Source of the DNA: Kineococcus aurantiacus
GTDB taxonomy: Bacteria; Actinomycetota; Actinomycetes; Actinomycetales; Kineococcaceae
Assembly (NCBI RefSeq): GCF_013409345.1
Contig: NZ_JACCBB010000001.1
Location: forward strand, 1,860,001-1,924,000
Length of the DNA: 64,000 nucleotides
Direction: 5' to 3'
Positions 34,396-42,580 of this stretch are shown piece after piece. Position numbers and translations under genes: made by a program. The first letter of the stretch is position 1. Every line of letters begins with the position of its first letter. The notes below the pieces were generated by a model that was not told where the DNA came from, did not search any database, and saw only the letters and a list, made by a program, of their open reading frames with translations.

Positions 34396-34863
34396 ATGAG
34401 CGACACCCTCAAGGACTCCCTGCAGGCCGACCTGACCACCGCGATGAAGGCCCGCGACGAGCTCCGGTCGGCCACCCTGCGGATGGTCCTGACGGCGATC
34501 CGCTCCGAGGAGGTCGCCGGGAAGACCGCGCGGGTGCTGAGCGACGAGGAGGTCGTCACCGTCCTGCAGCGGGAGGCGAAGAAGCGCCGCGAGGCCGCCG
34601 AGGCCTACGACGGCGCCGGCCGCACCGAGCAGGCCGCCCGCGAGCGCGACGAGCTGGGCGTCGTGGAGACCTACCTGCCGACGCCGCTGACCGACGAGGA
34701 GCTGGCCGGGCTGGTCGACGAGGCCGTGATCGCCGCCTCCTCCGAGGGCCTGACGGGCATGGGCGCCATGGGGGCCGTCATGGCCCGCCTCAAGGGCGAG
34801 GTCGCCGGCCGCGCCGACGGCAAGCGCCTGTCCGGCGCCGTCCGGGCCCGCCTGCAGTCCTGA
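34396..34863 (+). CDS. GatB/YqeY domain protein
   Basis: The 155-aa soluble helical protein carries the complete YqeY family pattern: LKDSLQADLTTAMKARDELRSATLRMVLTAI (split), REAKKRREAAEAYDGAGR and GMGAMGAVMARLKGEVAGRADGKRLSGAVR. It resembles the tRNA-binding tail of GatB and may assist tRNA amidation or another tRNA-linked process, though its role is unsettled. ATG 34396 lies 6 nt after GAGGAT. The 166 bp after its stop contain no gene. Confidence 0.9.
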   Translation: MSDTLKDSLQADLTTAMKARDELRSATLRMVLTAIRSEEVAGKTARVLSDEEVVTVLQREAKKRREAAEAYDGAGRTEQAARERDELGVVETYLPTPLTDEELAGLVDEAVIAASSEGLTGMGAMGAVMARLKGEVAGRADGKRLSGAVRARLQS

Positions 34864-35029
34864 ACCTGCGGGCTTGAGCCTGCACTCCTGAGGCACCCGC
34901 GGCGGGGGTCGTGACCGCCGCCGCGGCCCGGCGGCGGGTCCCCGGGCGGCGCGGGGCGCGGTCGAGGACCTCGTCACCGGCCGGGGAGGCGTCGAGCACC
35001 CGCACCGGGTCCCGGCCCCTGCGCCCGAC

Positions 35030-37546
35030 TCAGGGAGTGGGCTGCCCCTGGCCCTGCCCCTCGCCCTGCCCCTCGTTCTGGCCCTGACCCTGGCCCTCGT
35101 CCTGCTGCTGGGCCGCGGCGGGCGTCGGCAGCTGGACCCCGGGGTTGTCCCCGCCCGCGGGCGGGGCCGGCGTGGCCGGCGCCGACGGCTCCTGGGTGGG
35201 GGTCCGGACGGGCGGCGCACCGGAGCTCGTGGTGATCGTGATGGTCGCGCCGGCGGCCGCGGAACGGGCGCTCTGCGAGGCCACCAGCCCCTTGGCCACC
35301 GAGGACGTCACGGACCCGCCGACCTTCACCTGGAACCCGGCGGCCTGCAGGGCGGCCCGGGCGGAGGAGACGCTGCGCCCGACGACGCTGGGCACCCTGA
35401 CCCTGCCGTCGACGGTGGTCGTCTTCAGGCCCGCGCTGGTGCCGTCGGTGAACGTCAGCTTCGGGGCGTTCAGCTGGGTCAGCGAAGTGCCCACGGCGTT
35501 GGCCCAGATGGGCCCGGCGATGGTCGCCCCGAAGACCCGGCCGACGCGCTTGCCGTTGATCCGCTCACCGTTGAGGGACTTCACGCCCTTGTGGTGACCG
35601 ACCCAGACGGCCCCGGCCATCTGGGGGGTGTACGCCGCGAACCAGGTGTTCTGGCTGTCGTTCGTGGTCCCCGTCTTGGAGGCGACCTGGCGGCCGGCCA
35701 TGACGGCCTTGCCCACGCCCTTGGCCGTCCCGCCCGTCCAGCCGCCGCGCAGGGCCTCGGTGACGTTGCGGGCGACGTTGACGTCGAGGACCTGCTGGCA
35801 GTTCGCCGAGGGGACCTGCAGCGGCTTGCCGTCGGTGTCGAGGGTCTCCAGGATCGCGGTCGGCTTGCAGAACTTGCCCTCGGCGGCGAACGCCGCGTAC
35901 GCCCCGGCGACCTCCAGCGGGTACACCAGGTTGGTGCCCAGCGTCATCGACGGGTTCTGGTCCAGGTCCAGGTTCGTCTCGCCCGTGAGGAAGTTCTTCG
36001 TCGGCGCGGCCTTGTAGACGCCGAGGGACTGCGCGGTCGCGGTGATGTCGCAGATGTCGAGCTGCTTCTCCATCGACACGAACGCCGTGTTCACCGACTG
36101 GGCGGTGGCGGTGCGGACCGACATCGAGCCGCTGCTGCTGCTCTCGGAGTTGCTGTACTTGTACGTGGGCCCGCGCAGCTTCTGCCCGCAGGCGGTGAAG
36201 GCGCTGAAGGGGTCGCTGCCGGAGCTGGGCGAGGCGACCGTGGAGTCGAGCGACTTGCCCTGCTTCAGCCAGGTGGCGAGCGTGAACGCCTTGAACGTCG
36301 ACCCCTGCTGGAACCCGGCGGTCCCGCCCATGGCCTGGCCCACGTTGTAGTTCAGGGTCGTGACGCCGATCTGGTCGTCGTCCGGTGAGTACGTGGTGTC
36401 CTGCGCCATGGCGAGGATGTTGCCCGTGCCGGGCTCGACGATCGAGGCCGCCGACCGCACCTCCTGGCCGGGGTTCACGCCGTCGTTGACGGCCTGCTGA
36501 GTCGTGGCCTGGACCACCGGGCTCAGCGTCGTCTTGATCGTCAGGCCGCCGCGGCGCAGCAGGTTGCGCCGGTCCTCGGCGCTGGCCCCGAACGCCGGGT
36601 CGGACTCGACGACGTGCACGACGTAGTCGCAGAAGTACGCCGCGGACCCGGCCGCGAGGCAGCCCTGGCGGCTGGGGTTGCGGGTCAGCGTCAGCGGCGT
36701 CGCGACGGCCGCGTCGTGGGTGGCCTGGTCGATGCGGCCCAGCTCCAGCATCCGGTTCAGGACCACGTTGCGGCGGCTGACGGCCGCGTCGGGGTACTTC
36801 AGCGGGTTGTAGGCCGCCGGGTTCTGCACCATGCCCGCCAGTAGCGCCGACTCCGGCAGGTTCAGGTCGGCCGCGGACTTGGAGAAGTAGAACTGCGCCG
36901 CGGCCTCGATGCCGTAGACGTTGTTCTGGAAGTAGGAGACGTTGAGGTAGCCGGCGAGGATGTCGTCCTTCGACATCTCCTTCTCGACGCCGATGGCGAG
37001 CTTCATCTCGCGCAGCTTGCGGGCGTACCCCTCGACGCCGTCGGCCTCGACGGCGGCCGCCGCGGCCTGGGAGTCGCCCTCCTGCACGGCCTGCTGGACG
37101 AGGACGTTCTTGACGAACTGCTGCGTGAGGGTCGAGGCGCCCTGGGTGCTGCCGCCGCCGGCGTTGGAGACGAGGGCGCGGACGATGCCCTTCGCGTCCA
37201 CGGCGCCGTGCTGGTAGAAGCGGTCGTCCTCGATGGAGACGATGGCATCGCGCATGACGGGCGCGATCTGGTCGAAGGCGATGACCGTGCGGTTCTGGTC
37301 GTACACCTTGGCCATGACCGAGCCGTCGGAGTACGTGATCGTCGAGGCCTCCGACAGGGTCTTGTCGCCCAGGTCCCCCGGCAGCTCGTTGAAGATGTCG
37401 ACGCCCTCGCTCGTGAGGCTGCCCGTCGCGGCCACGGCCGGGACGACGAGCCCGGCGCTGAGCACCCCGCCGGCGGCGCTGACCGCGGCGAAGGCCGCCA
37501 GCAGTCGGAAGACCGGGCGCCGGGCGTGCGGGGAGCGAGGAGCCAT
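35030..37546 (-). CDS. ponA2: bifunctional penicillin-binding protein (class A, PonA2-like) with PASTA domain
   Basis: The peptidoglycan glycosyltransferase and transpeptidase has 838 aa. A single N-terminal anchor is followed by a GT51 domain (about 75-260, catalytic region SIEDDRFYQHGAVD and STLTQQFVKN). The transpeptidase domain has the nucleophile motif GSTFK, SVN and KTGTT. One PASTA domain (VPSVVGRSVSSARAALQAAGF) and a tail of repeated Gln/Glu-Gly units end the protein. It lies divergent from whiB, as M. tuberculosis ponA2 does from whiB4. TACCCT 6 nt before ATG 37546 suggests a leaderless start. Confidence 0.95.
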   Translation of the reverse strand: MAPRSPHARRPVFRLLAAFAAVSAAGGVLSAGLVVPAVAATGSLTSEGVDIFNELPGDLGDKTLSEASTITYSDGSVMAKVYDQNRTVIAFDQIAPVMRDAIVSIEDDRFYQHGAVDAKGIVRALVSNAGGGSTQGASTLTQQFVKNVLVQQAVQEGDSQAAAAAVEADGVEGYARKLREMKLAIGVEKEMSKDDILAGYLNVSYFQNNVYGIEAAAQFYFSKSAADLNLPESALLAGMVQNPAAYNPLKYPDAAVSRRNVVLNRMLELGRIDQATHDAAVATPLTLTRNPSRQGCLAAGSAAYFCDYVVHVVESDPAFGASAEDRRNLLRRGGLTIKTTLSPVVQATTQQAVNDGVNPGQEVRSAASIVEPGTGNILAMAQDTTYSPDDDQIGVTTLNYNVGQAMGGTAGFQQGSTFKAFTLATWLKQGKSLDSTVASPSSGSDPFSAFTACGQKLRGPTYKYSNSESSSSGSMSVRTATAQSVNTAFVSMEKQLDICDITATAQSLGVYKAAPTKNFLTGETNLDLDQNPSMTLGTNLVYPLEVAGAYAAFAAEGKFCKPTAILETLDTDGKPLQVPSANCQQVLDVNVARNVTEALRGGWTGGTAKGVGKAVMAGRQVASKTGTTNDSQNTWFAAYTPQMAGAVWVGHHKGVKSLNGERINGKRVGRVFGATIAGPIWANAVGTSLTQLNAPKLTFTDGTSAGLKTTTVDGRVRVPSVVGRSVSSARAALQAAGFQVKVGGSVTSSVAKGLVASQSARSAAAGATITITTSSGAPPVRTPTQEPSAPATPAPPAGGDNPGVQLPTPAAAQQQDEGQGQGQNEGQGEGQGQGQPTP

Positions 37547-37638
37547 GTCGCCAGGGTAAGCGGACAGCGGGGGAGGTCGGTCAGGTCCACACGTCCTCCG
37601 CGTTCTGCACGCAGGATCGTGACCGGGCCGCGACCGGG

Positions 37639-37695
37639 AGTGACGCAACCGCCGAACGGGTCACTAGCCCGAAGTGACTACCCATGTTCGTCACA
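37639..37695. promoter_or_regulatory. repeated AGTGAC/GTCAC half-sites in the ponA2-whiB promoter region
   Basis: Half-sites occur at AGTGAC 37639-37644, GTCACT 37660-37665, AGTGAC 37673-37678 and GTCACA 37690-37695, forming overlapping inverted repeats. A possible -10 for whiB (TACGCT, 37726-37731) lies downstream, leaving an mRNA leader of about 110 nt. The 300-bp gap otherwise holds no gene. The binding protein is unknown. Confidence 0.45.
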
Positions 37696-37846
37696 AGTGC
37701 TCTGGGGCGGGTGCGCCCCCGACCATACGCTGCCGAGGTGCCCGCTCGTGGGCACACCGGGCAATTCACAGGGAACGCTCGAACCGGGGGGAACCGGTGC
37801 CCAGCGGGGCACCCGGCCGGGGAGGGCCTGACGGGAGGGGCCGTCG

Positions 37847-38209
37847 ATGGCGTGGACGTTGGAGTGGGCGAGCCGCGGGGCCTGCAAGGCCAGCAGCGCG
37901 GACGACCTGTTCGTGCAGGGTTCGGCGCAGAACCGCGCGAAGCAGATCTGCGGCGGGTGCCCCGTGCGCACCGAGTGCCTCGCCGACGCGCTGGACAGCC
38001 GCGTCGAGTTCGGCGTCTGGGGCGGCATGACCGAGCGCGAGCGCCGCGCGCTGCTCAAGCGCCGGCCGAACGTGCAGTCCTGGCGGCGCCTCCTGGAGAC
38101 CGCGCGCGACGCGGCCCTGGGCGCGGCGGCCGGTCAGGTCACCGGCTCGGGCACCACGGTCCCGGCCGCCCTCGACGTCCAGGCCGACGTCGAGGTCGCA
38201 GCGGTCTGA
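37847..38209 (+). CDS. WhiB family iron-sulfur transcriptional regulator (WhiB4/WblA-like by position)
   Basis: The 120-aa protein has four conserved cysteines (C13, C35, C38, C44) expected to ligate a [4Fe-4S] cluster that senses O2, NO or redox change. GVWGG (about residues 60-64) is the sigma-factor-contact turn and a basic tail RRALLKRRPN gives DNA contacts. Adjacency to a divergent ponA2 matches WhiB4 of M. tuberculosis, the group that includes Streptomyces WblA; this is inferred from gene order. ATG 37847 begins the family's usual WEWASRGACK region. Confidence 0.93.
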   Translation: MAWTLEWASRGACKASSADDLFVQGSAQNRAKQICGGCPVRTECLADALDSRVEFGVWGGMTERERRALLKRRPNVQSWRRLLETARDAALGAAAGQVTGSGTTVPAALDVQADVEVAAV

Positions 38210-38243
38210 CCCGCCGGTGGGGGCGGCCACTACGGTGGCCGCC

Positions 38244-38399
38244 ATGACCACCTGGGAGTACGCCACCGTCCCGCTGATCGTCCACGCGACGAAGCAGATC
38301 CTCGACCAGTGGGGCGCCGACGGCTGGGAGCTGGTGCAAGTCGTCACCGGTCCCGACGGCAACGGGCTCGTCGCCTACCTGAAGCGGCCGAAGGCGTGA
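38244..38399 (+). CDS. small DUF4177 protein
   Basis: The 51-aa protein has the DUF4177 pattern: WEYATVPLIVHATKQILDQWGADGWELVQV, then GNGLVAYLKRP. It is a compact beta-alpha fold with no known function. TACGGT (38231-38236) is 7 nt before the ATG, indicating its own leaderless transcript. The stop overlaps the RidA start as GTGA, so these two and the MBL gene form one operon. The same small gene is found at this place in M. tuberculosis (Rv3678A, from memory). Confidence 0.8.
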   Translation: MTTWEYATVPLIVHATKQILDQWGADGWELVQVVTGPDGNGLVAYLKRPKA

Positions 38400-38857
38400 G
38401 CGCCTCCGAGCGGCTGCGCGAGCTCGGGCTCACGCTGCCCGAGGTCGTCCCGCCCGTGGCGAGCTACGTGCCCGCCACCCGCGACGGCGACCTCGTCCTC
38501 ACCTCCGGCCAGCTGCCCTTCGTCGACGGCGCGCTCGCCGTCACCGGCAAGGTCGGCGCCGAGGTCGACCCCGACACGGCCCAGCAGCTCGCCGCGACGT
38601 GCGCGCTGAACGCCGTCGCCGCGGCCGCGGCCGTCGCCGGGGGCGTCGACGCCATCGAGCGCGTCGTCAAGGTCGTCGGCTTCGTCGCGAGCGACCCGTC
38701 GTTCACCGGGCAGCCCGCCGTCGTCAACGGCGCCTCGAACCTGCTCCAGGAGGTCTTCGGCGACGCCGGGGTGCACGCGCGCAGCGCGGTCGGCGTGGCC
38801 GTCCTGCCGCTGGACTCCCCCGTCGAGGTCGAGATCACGGTGCGTGTCCGCAGCTGA
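38396..38857 (+). CDS. RidA (YjgF/Rid) family protein
   Basis: The 153-aa protein resembles the Rid group found beside whiB4/crp in actinobacteria. Conserved stretches are PPVASYVPATRDGDLVLTSGQLPF, VDAIERVVKVVGFVAS and VGVAVLPLDSPVEVEITVRV. Canonical RidA hydrolyses reactive enamine/imine intermediates using an Arg in an (R)NCLA-type motif; here that region reads ARSAVGVAVLP, so the activity could differ. It overlaps the DUF4177 gene by 4 bp and the MBL gene by 14 bp. Confidence 0.88.
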   Translation: MSASERLRELGLTLPEVVPPVASYVPATRDGDLVLTSGQLPFVDGALAVTGKVGAEVDPDTAQQLAATCALNAVAAAAAVAGGVDAIERVVKVVGFVASDPSFTGQPAVVNGASNLLQEVFGDAGVHARSAVGVAVLPLDSPVEVEITVRVRS

Positions 38858-39590
38858 GGCGTGGGCGGGTGGCCCGGTCACACCGCGGGCCACCTGCGTC
38901 CTGGCGCCCAACCCCGGGCCCATGACCCTGGAGGGGACCAACACGTGGCTGCTGGCCGCGCCCGGCTCCCCCGACGTCGTGGTGGTCGACCCCGGGGAGG
39001 ACGACGCCGCCCACCGGGCCGCGCTGCGGCGCGCGCTGGGGGGCCGGCGCGTCGCCCTCGTCGTCGGCACGCACCACCACCACGACCACGTCGGCGGGCT
39101 CGGCGCCTTCGTCGCCGAGCACCCCGCCCCCGTCGTGCGGGGCCCGGGGACCCACCGCGCGGCCGGCCTGGACCTGCGGGTCCTGGCCACGCCCGGGCAC
39201 ACGGCCGACTCGGTGTGCGTGCTGCTGGGGACGGGGGAGCTGCTGACGGGCGACACCGTCCTGGGCCGCGGCAGCACCGTGGTCGCCGCCGACGGCGACG
39301 TGGGCGACCACCTGGCGTCCCTGGACCTGCTGCTGACGCTGGACGCCTCGGTGCTGCTGCCCGGTCACGGGCCGGCCCGCCCCGACGTCGCCGGGGCGCT
39401 GACGACGCTGCGCGCGCACCGGCTGGCCCGGCTGGAGCAGGTCCGCGCGGCGCTCGCGACGGGGCACCGGACCGTGGAGGAGGTCGTCGAGGCCGTCCAC
39501 CCGGGCCTGGAGGGGGCGTTGCGGGCGGCCGCGGGGCAGTCGATCGCGGCCCAGCTGCGCCACCTCGACGGCACCCCTCCCCCACGGTGA
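38844..39590 (+). CDS. metallo-beta-lactamase fold hydrolase
   Basis: The 248-aa protein has the dinuclear zinc motif THHHHDHVGGL near residues 73-83, the downstream ligands in TPGHTADSV and GDTVLG, and the final His in LLPGHGP. The C-terminal helical tail (RLEQVRAAL...EEVVEAVHP) is like LACTB2/glyoxalase II-type enzymes that act on thioesters or RNA; substrate unknown. GTG 38844 lies 14 bp inside ridA. Its stop codon is within the first family A unit of repeat A4. Confidence 0.92.
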   Translation: MSAAEAWAGGPVTPRATCVLAPNPGPMTLEGTNTWLLAAPGSPDVVVVDPGEDDAAHRAALRRALGGRRVALVVGTHHHHDHVGGLGAFVAEHPAPVVRGPGTHRAAGLDLRVLATPGHTADSVCVLLGTGELLTGDTVLGRGSTVVAADGDVGDHLASLDLLLTLDASVLLPGHGPARPDVAGALTTLRAHRLARLEQVRAALATGHRTVEEVVEAVHPGLEGALRAAAGQSIAAQLRHLDGTPPPR

Positions 39591-39650
39591 TCGAGCACTG
39601 CGGTGATCGAGCACGTGCTCGATCACCGCAGTGCTCGATCACGGTGGGGT
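39581..39650. repeat. palindromic intergenic repeat array A4
   Basis: Four family A units occur: GTGATCGAGCAC at 39587-39598 and 39603-39614, then GTGCTCGATCAC at 39615-39626 and 39631-39642. Two face right and two left, with 16-bp spacing on each side of the centre at 39614/39615. The whole is a near-perfect inverted repeat with arms of about 34 bp and virtually no loop. It separates the convergent MBL and crp genes. Confidence 0.92.
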
Positions 39651-39659
39651 GGGGCCGGG

Positions 39660-40421
39660 TCAGCGGGCGCGCTTGGCCAGCCGCTCGACGTCGTGCAGGA
39701 CGACCGCGCGGGCCTCCAGCCGCAGCCACCCGCGGGAGGCGAAGTCCGCCAGCGCCTTGTTCACCGTCTCCCGGGAGGCGCCGACGAGCTGCGCCAGCTC
39801 CTCCTGGGTCAGGTCGTGGGCCACGAGCAGGCCGTCGGCGATGGGCCGGCCGAAGCGGCGGGACAGGTCCAGCAGGGCCTTGGCGACGCGGCCGGGGACG
39901 TCGGTGAAGACGAGGTCGGCCAGGGCGACGTTGGTGCGGCGCAGGCGCTGGGCCAGGGCCCGCAGCAGGTGCTTGGCGACCTCGGGGCGCCGGGCCAGCC
40001 AGCGCATCATCTCGTCGTGGCCCAGGGCGATGAGCTCGGCCTCGGACACGGCGCGGGCGGAGCTGGTGCGCGGTCCGGGGTCGAACAGGGACAGCTCGCC
40101 GAACATCTCCCCCGGGCCCAGGACGGCGAGGAGGTTCTCGCGGCCGTCGGGCCAGCTGCGCACGAGCTTGATCTTGCCGGTGCGCACGACGAAGACGCGC
40201 TCCCCGGGCTCGCCCTCGCCGAAGAGCTGCTGACCGCGGTCCAGGTGGACCGGCTCCATCGACTCCAGCAGCTCGGCGGCCGCCTCGTCGTCGAGGGCGG
40301 CGAACAGCGGGGCCCGGCGCACCACGTCCCCGGGCCGCTCACCGCCGCGGTCCCCGAAACGCTCGGCGACCCGCTCGGAGGGACGATCGTCGTCCACCCC
40401 GTGCTCGACCCCGTGCTCCAC
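39660..40421 (-). CDS. crp: Crp/Fnr family transcriptional regulator
   Basis: The 253-aa regulator has an acidic N-terminal extension (about 30 aa). A cNMP-binding domain follows with GEMFGELSLFDPGPRTSSARA, the phosphate-binding cassette of cAMP-binding Crp (GELSLFD...RTSSA). The C-terminal winged helix (LTQEELAQLVGASRETVNKAL) reads DNA. It lies in the position of M. tuberculosis crp (Rv3676), a global cAMP-responsive regulator. GTG 40421 follows GGGAGG by about 9 nt. Confidence 0.94.
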   Translation of the reverse strand: MEHGVEHGVDDDRPSERVAERFGDRGGERPGDVVRRAPLFAALDDEAAAELLESMEPVHLDRGQQLFGEGEPGERVFVVRTGKIKLVRSWPDGRENLLAVLGPGEMFGELSLFDPGPRTSSARAVSEAELIALGHDEMMRWLARRPEVAKHLLRALAQRLRRTNVALADLVFTDVPGRVAKALLDLSRRFGRPIADGLLVAHDLTQEELAQLVGASRETVNKALADFASRGWLRLEARAVVLHDVERLAKRAR

Positions 40422-40518
40422 CGAAGGACCTCCCGTACGCGACCCGCTGCTTGGTCGACCGTCTCGTGACGCCCGTCACGCCGGCGCCTCCAGGACCAGT
40501 CTGCCGCACACCCCCCGG

Positions 40519-41133
40519 TCAGGCCCCCGCGGGCCGGAACAGGGCGCGGCAGCGCTCGGCGAGGACGTCGGTGGCCACCGCCAGCTCGGCCAGCAGCGCG
40601 TCCTCGTACCCGGCCAGCCGCTGCTGGGCCCCGGACAGCTCCTGCAGCTGGTCGGGCAGGCCGCCCCCGCGGATGGGCCGGTCCAGCAGCAGCAGGCCGC
40701 GCAGCCCGCGGGCCGGGTCCAGGGACCGCCCGGTGCCGGCGTCGAGGTCGATCCGGCGCTCGAGGTGCTGCTCCAGGGGGTGTCCCGGGTGGTCGAGGTG
40801 CTGGTCCAGCGGCCCGCCGTGGCTGGCGGCCTCCACCGGCACCTGCAGCTCCTCGGGCCCGCAGGCGGTGGCGACCAGCAGGTCCCGGCGGGCGCGGACG
40901 AGCCGGTGCCAGTGCTGGACGCGGCGGACCTCCTCCTGCAGCAGGGCGCGGCGGCGGCGCAGGGCCGGCAGCGGCAGCTCGGCCAGCTCCACGCGGACCG
41001 CCCGGCGGCACGTGAGGTCGTCGGCGGCCTCCAGCACGCCGGACAGCACCGGGACGAAGGACGACCCGAGCGGGACCCCGGGGTCGTCGCGGTCGAGGGG
41101 ACGGTCAACCGGGTCGGCGTCGCGCGGGTGCAT
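40519..41133 (-). CDS. conserved helical protein, possibly RsiG-related
   Basis: The 204-aa protein is not recognised with certainty. It has no signal or membrane segment and is predicted mainly helical, with charged coil-like stretches RRRRALLQEEVRRVQHWHRL and a C-terminal helix DALLAELAVATDVLAERCRALF. The segment QHWHRLVRARRDLL is similar to the c-di-GMP helix of RsiG anti-sigma factors (S-Y-x-R-R-L-x-Q-x-R-x-D), but S, R and Q are replaced. It sits between crp and nth, where M. tuberculosis has an unrelated small gene. Start ATG 41133 has no evident ribosome site. Confidence 0.6.
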   Translation of the reverse strand: MHPRDADPVDRPLDRDDPGVPLGSSFVPVLSGVLEAADDLTCRRAVRVELAELPLPALRRRRALLQEEVRRVQHWHRLVRARRDLLVATACGPEELQVPVEAASHGGPLDQHLDHPGHPLEQHLERRIDLDAGTGRSLDPARGLRGLLLLDRPIRGGGLPDQLQELSGAQQRLAGYEDALLAELAVATDVLAERCRALFRPAGA

Positions 41134-41234
41134 GGGTCCGGTGTCGTCGCGCGCCGCCGCGCGCTTGACGGGGTGTCACCCTCCCGGAGGCAGGCCCGTC
41201 ACCGGCCCCGCGGGCGGGTCGTAGGCTCCCCGGG

Positions 41235-41930
41235 GTGGAGACGCAGCTGGCCCGCACCCGCCGTGCCCGGCGCGTCCACCGGCTCCTCGCGCAGCACTAC
41301 CCCGACGCCCACTGCGAGCTGGACTTCACCACCCCGTTCGAGCTGCTCGTGGCGACGGTCCTGTCGGCCCAGTGCACCGACGCGCGGGTCAACCAGGTCA
41401 CGCCGGCGCTGTTCGCGGCCTACCCCACGGCCACCGCGCTCGCGGCCGCGGACCGGGCCCGGCTGGAGGAGCTGATCCGCCCGACGGGGTTCTTCCGGGC
41501 CAAGGCCGCCAACCTGCTGGAGCTGGCCGCGCAGCTCGTCGCCGACCACGGCGGGCAGGTCCCGCCCCGCCAGCGCGACCTCGTCCGGCTGGCCGGGGTG
41601 GGGCGCAAGACGGCGAACGTCGTGCTCGGCGACGCGTTCGGGGTGCCCGGCCTGACGGTGGACACCCACGTGGGGCGGTTGTCGCGGCGGCTGGGCTTCA
41701 CGACGCACGAGGACCCCGTGAAGGTGGAGACCGACCTGGCCGCGCTCATCCCGCGCCGGGACTGGACGATGTTCAACCACCGGGTGATCTTCCACGGCCG
41801 GCGCACCTGCCACAGCCGGCGCCCGGCGTGCGGGGCGTGCCCCGTGCTGCGGCTGTGCCCGTCGGCGGGGATCGGGGAGACCGACCCGGTGCGGGCGGCG
41901 GCGCTGGTCAAGGGCCCGGTCCCCGCGTGA
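41235..41930 (+). CDS. nth: endonuclease III (DNA glycosylase/AP lyase)
   Basis: The base-excision repair enzyme removes oxidised pyrimidines. The 231-aa protein has the helix-hairpin-helix [14 protein letters not shown] with catalytic Lys, the catalytic Asp in [13 protein letters not shown], and the C-terminal [4Fe-4S] loop [17 protein letters not shown]. All key residues are present. TAGGCT (41222-41227) lies 7 nt before GTG 41235, giving a leaderless transcript. It overlaps the Nudix gene by 4 bp and starts the nth-nudix-marP operon. Confidence 0.96.
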   Translation: METQLARTRRARRVHRLLAQHYPDAHCELDFTTPFELLVATVLSAQCTDARVNQVTPALFAAYPTATALAAADRARLEELIRPTGFFRAKAANLLELAAQLVADHGGQVPPRQRDLVRLAGVGRKTANVVLGDAFGVPGLTVDTHVGRLSRRLGFTTHEDPVKVETDLAALIPRRDWTMFNHRVIFHGRRTCHSRRPACGACPVLRLCPSAGIGETDPVRAAALVKGPVPA

Positions 41931-42580
41931 GCCTGCCACCGTGGCTGCGACCGCTGGCCGCCCGCCTGCCCGACGTCACCGCGGCCGACCTGCGCTGGCG
42001 CGAGGACCGCGCCGTGCGGGGCCGGGCCCGGCCCGCGGCGGTCCTCGTGCTGTTCGCCGACGGCCCCGCGGGGCCGGAGGTGCTGCTCACCGAGCGGGCC
42101 GCCACGCTGCGCCAGCACTCCGGGCAGGTCGCCTTCCCGGGGGGCCGGTCCGACCCCGGTGACGCCGACGCGGCCGCCACGGCGCTGCGGGAGGCGGCCG
42201 AGGAGACGGGGCTGGTGCCCGCCGGGGTGGACGTCGTGGGCGAGCTGCCGCCGCTGGCGCTGGCCCACTCAGGGCACCACGTCACCCCCGTCGTGGGGTA
42301 CTGGCGCGCGCCGTGCCCGGTGGGGGTCGTGGACCCCTCGGAGGTGGCCCGCGTGGAGCGCGTGGCGCTGGGCGAGCTGTTCGCCGGCGCCCGGCGGGTG
42401 CGCGGGCCCGGCGGCTACACCGGTCCCGCGTTCGCCGTGCGGGGGCTGCTGGTGTGGGGCTTCACGGCCGAGGTGCTCGTGCGGGTCCTGGACCTGGGGG
42501 GCCTGCTGCCGCCGCCGCGGGAGGACCCCGCGCCGCTGTCGCTGGCCGAGGCGCTGGAGTGGGCCGGGGGCCGGCGGTGA
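41927..42580 (+). CDS. Nudix hydrolase, CoA pyrophosphatase (NudL/NUDT7) type
   Basis: The 217-aa protein joins the UPF0035 signature [21 protein letters not shown] to a Nudix box reading GGRSDPGD...[11 protein letters not shown]. This combination marks the CoA-pyrophosphatase subgroup. It would cleave CoA or derivatives to phosphopantetheine and 3',5'-ADP, though substrate assignment is by family only. GTG 41927 overlaps nth and its own stop overlaps marP, both as GTGA, so translation is coupled along the operon. The order nth, (nudix), marP matches M. tuberculosis. Confidence 0.92.
   Translation: MSLPPWLRPLAARLPDVTAADLRWREDRAVRGRARPAAVLVLFADGPAGPEVLLTERAATLRQHSGQVAFPGGRSDPGDADAAATALREAAEETGLVPAGVDVVGELPPLALAHSGHHVTPVVGYWRAPCPVGVVDPSEVARVERVALGELFAGARRVRGPGGYTGPAFAVRGLLVWGFTAEVLVRVLDLGGLLPPPREDPAPLSLAEALEWAGGRR

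Noticed and set aside
34864-35029. A small gene between yqeY and ponA2
   Set aside because: No start with plausible coding composition; the sequence is simple GC-rich repeats between converging stops.
37673-37695. A canonical Crp site in the ponA2-whiB region
   Set aside because: The GTGA/TCAC half-sites are spaced differently from the TGTGA-N6-TCACA consensus.
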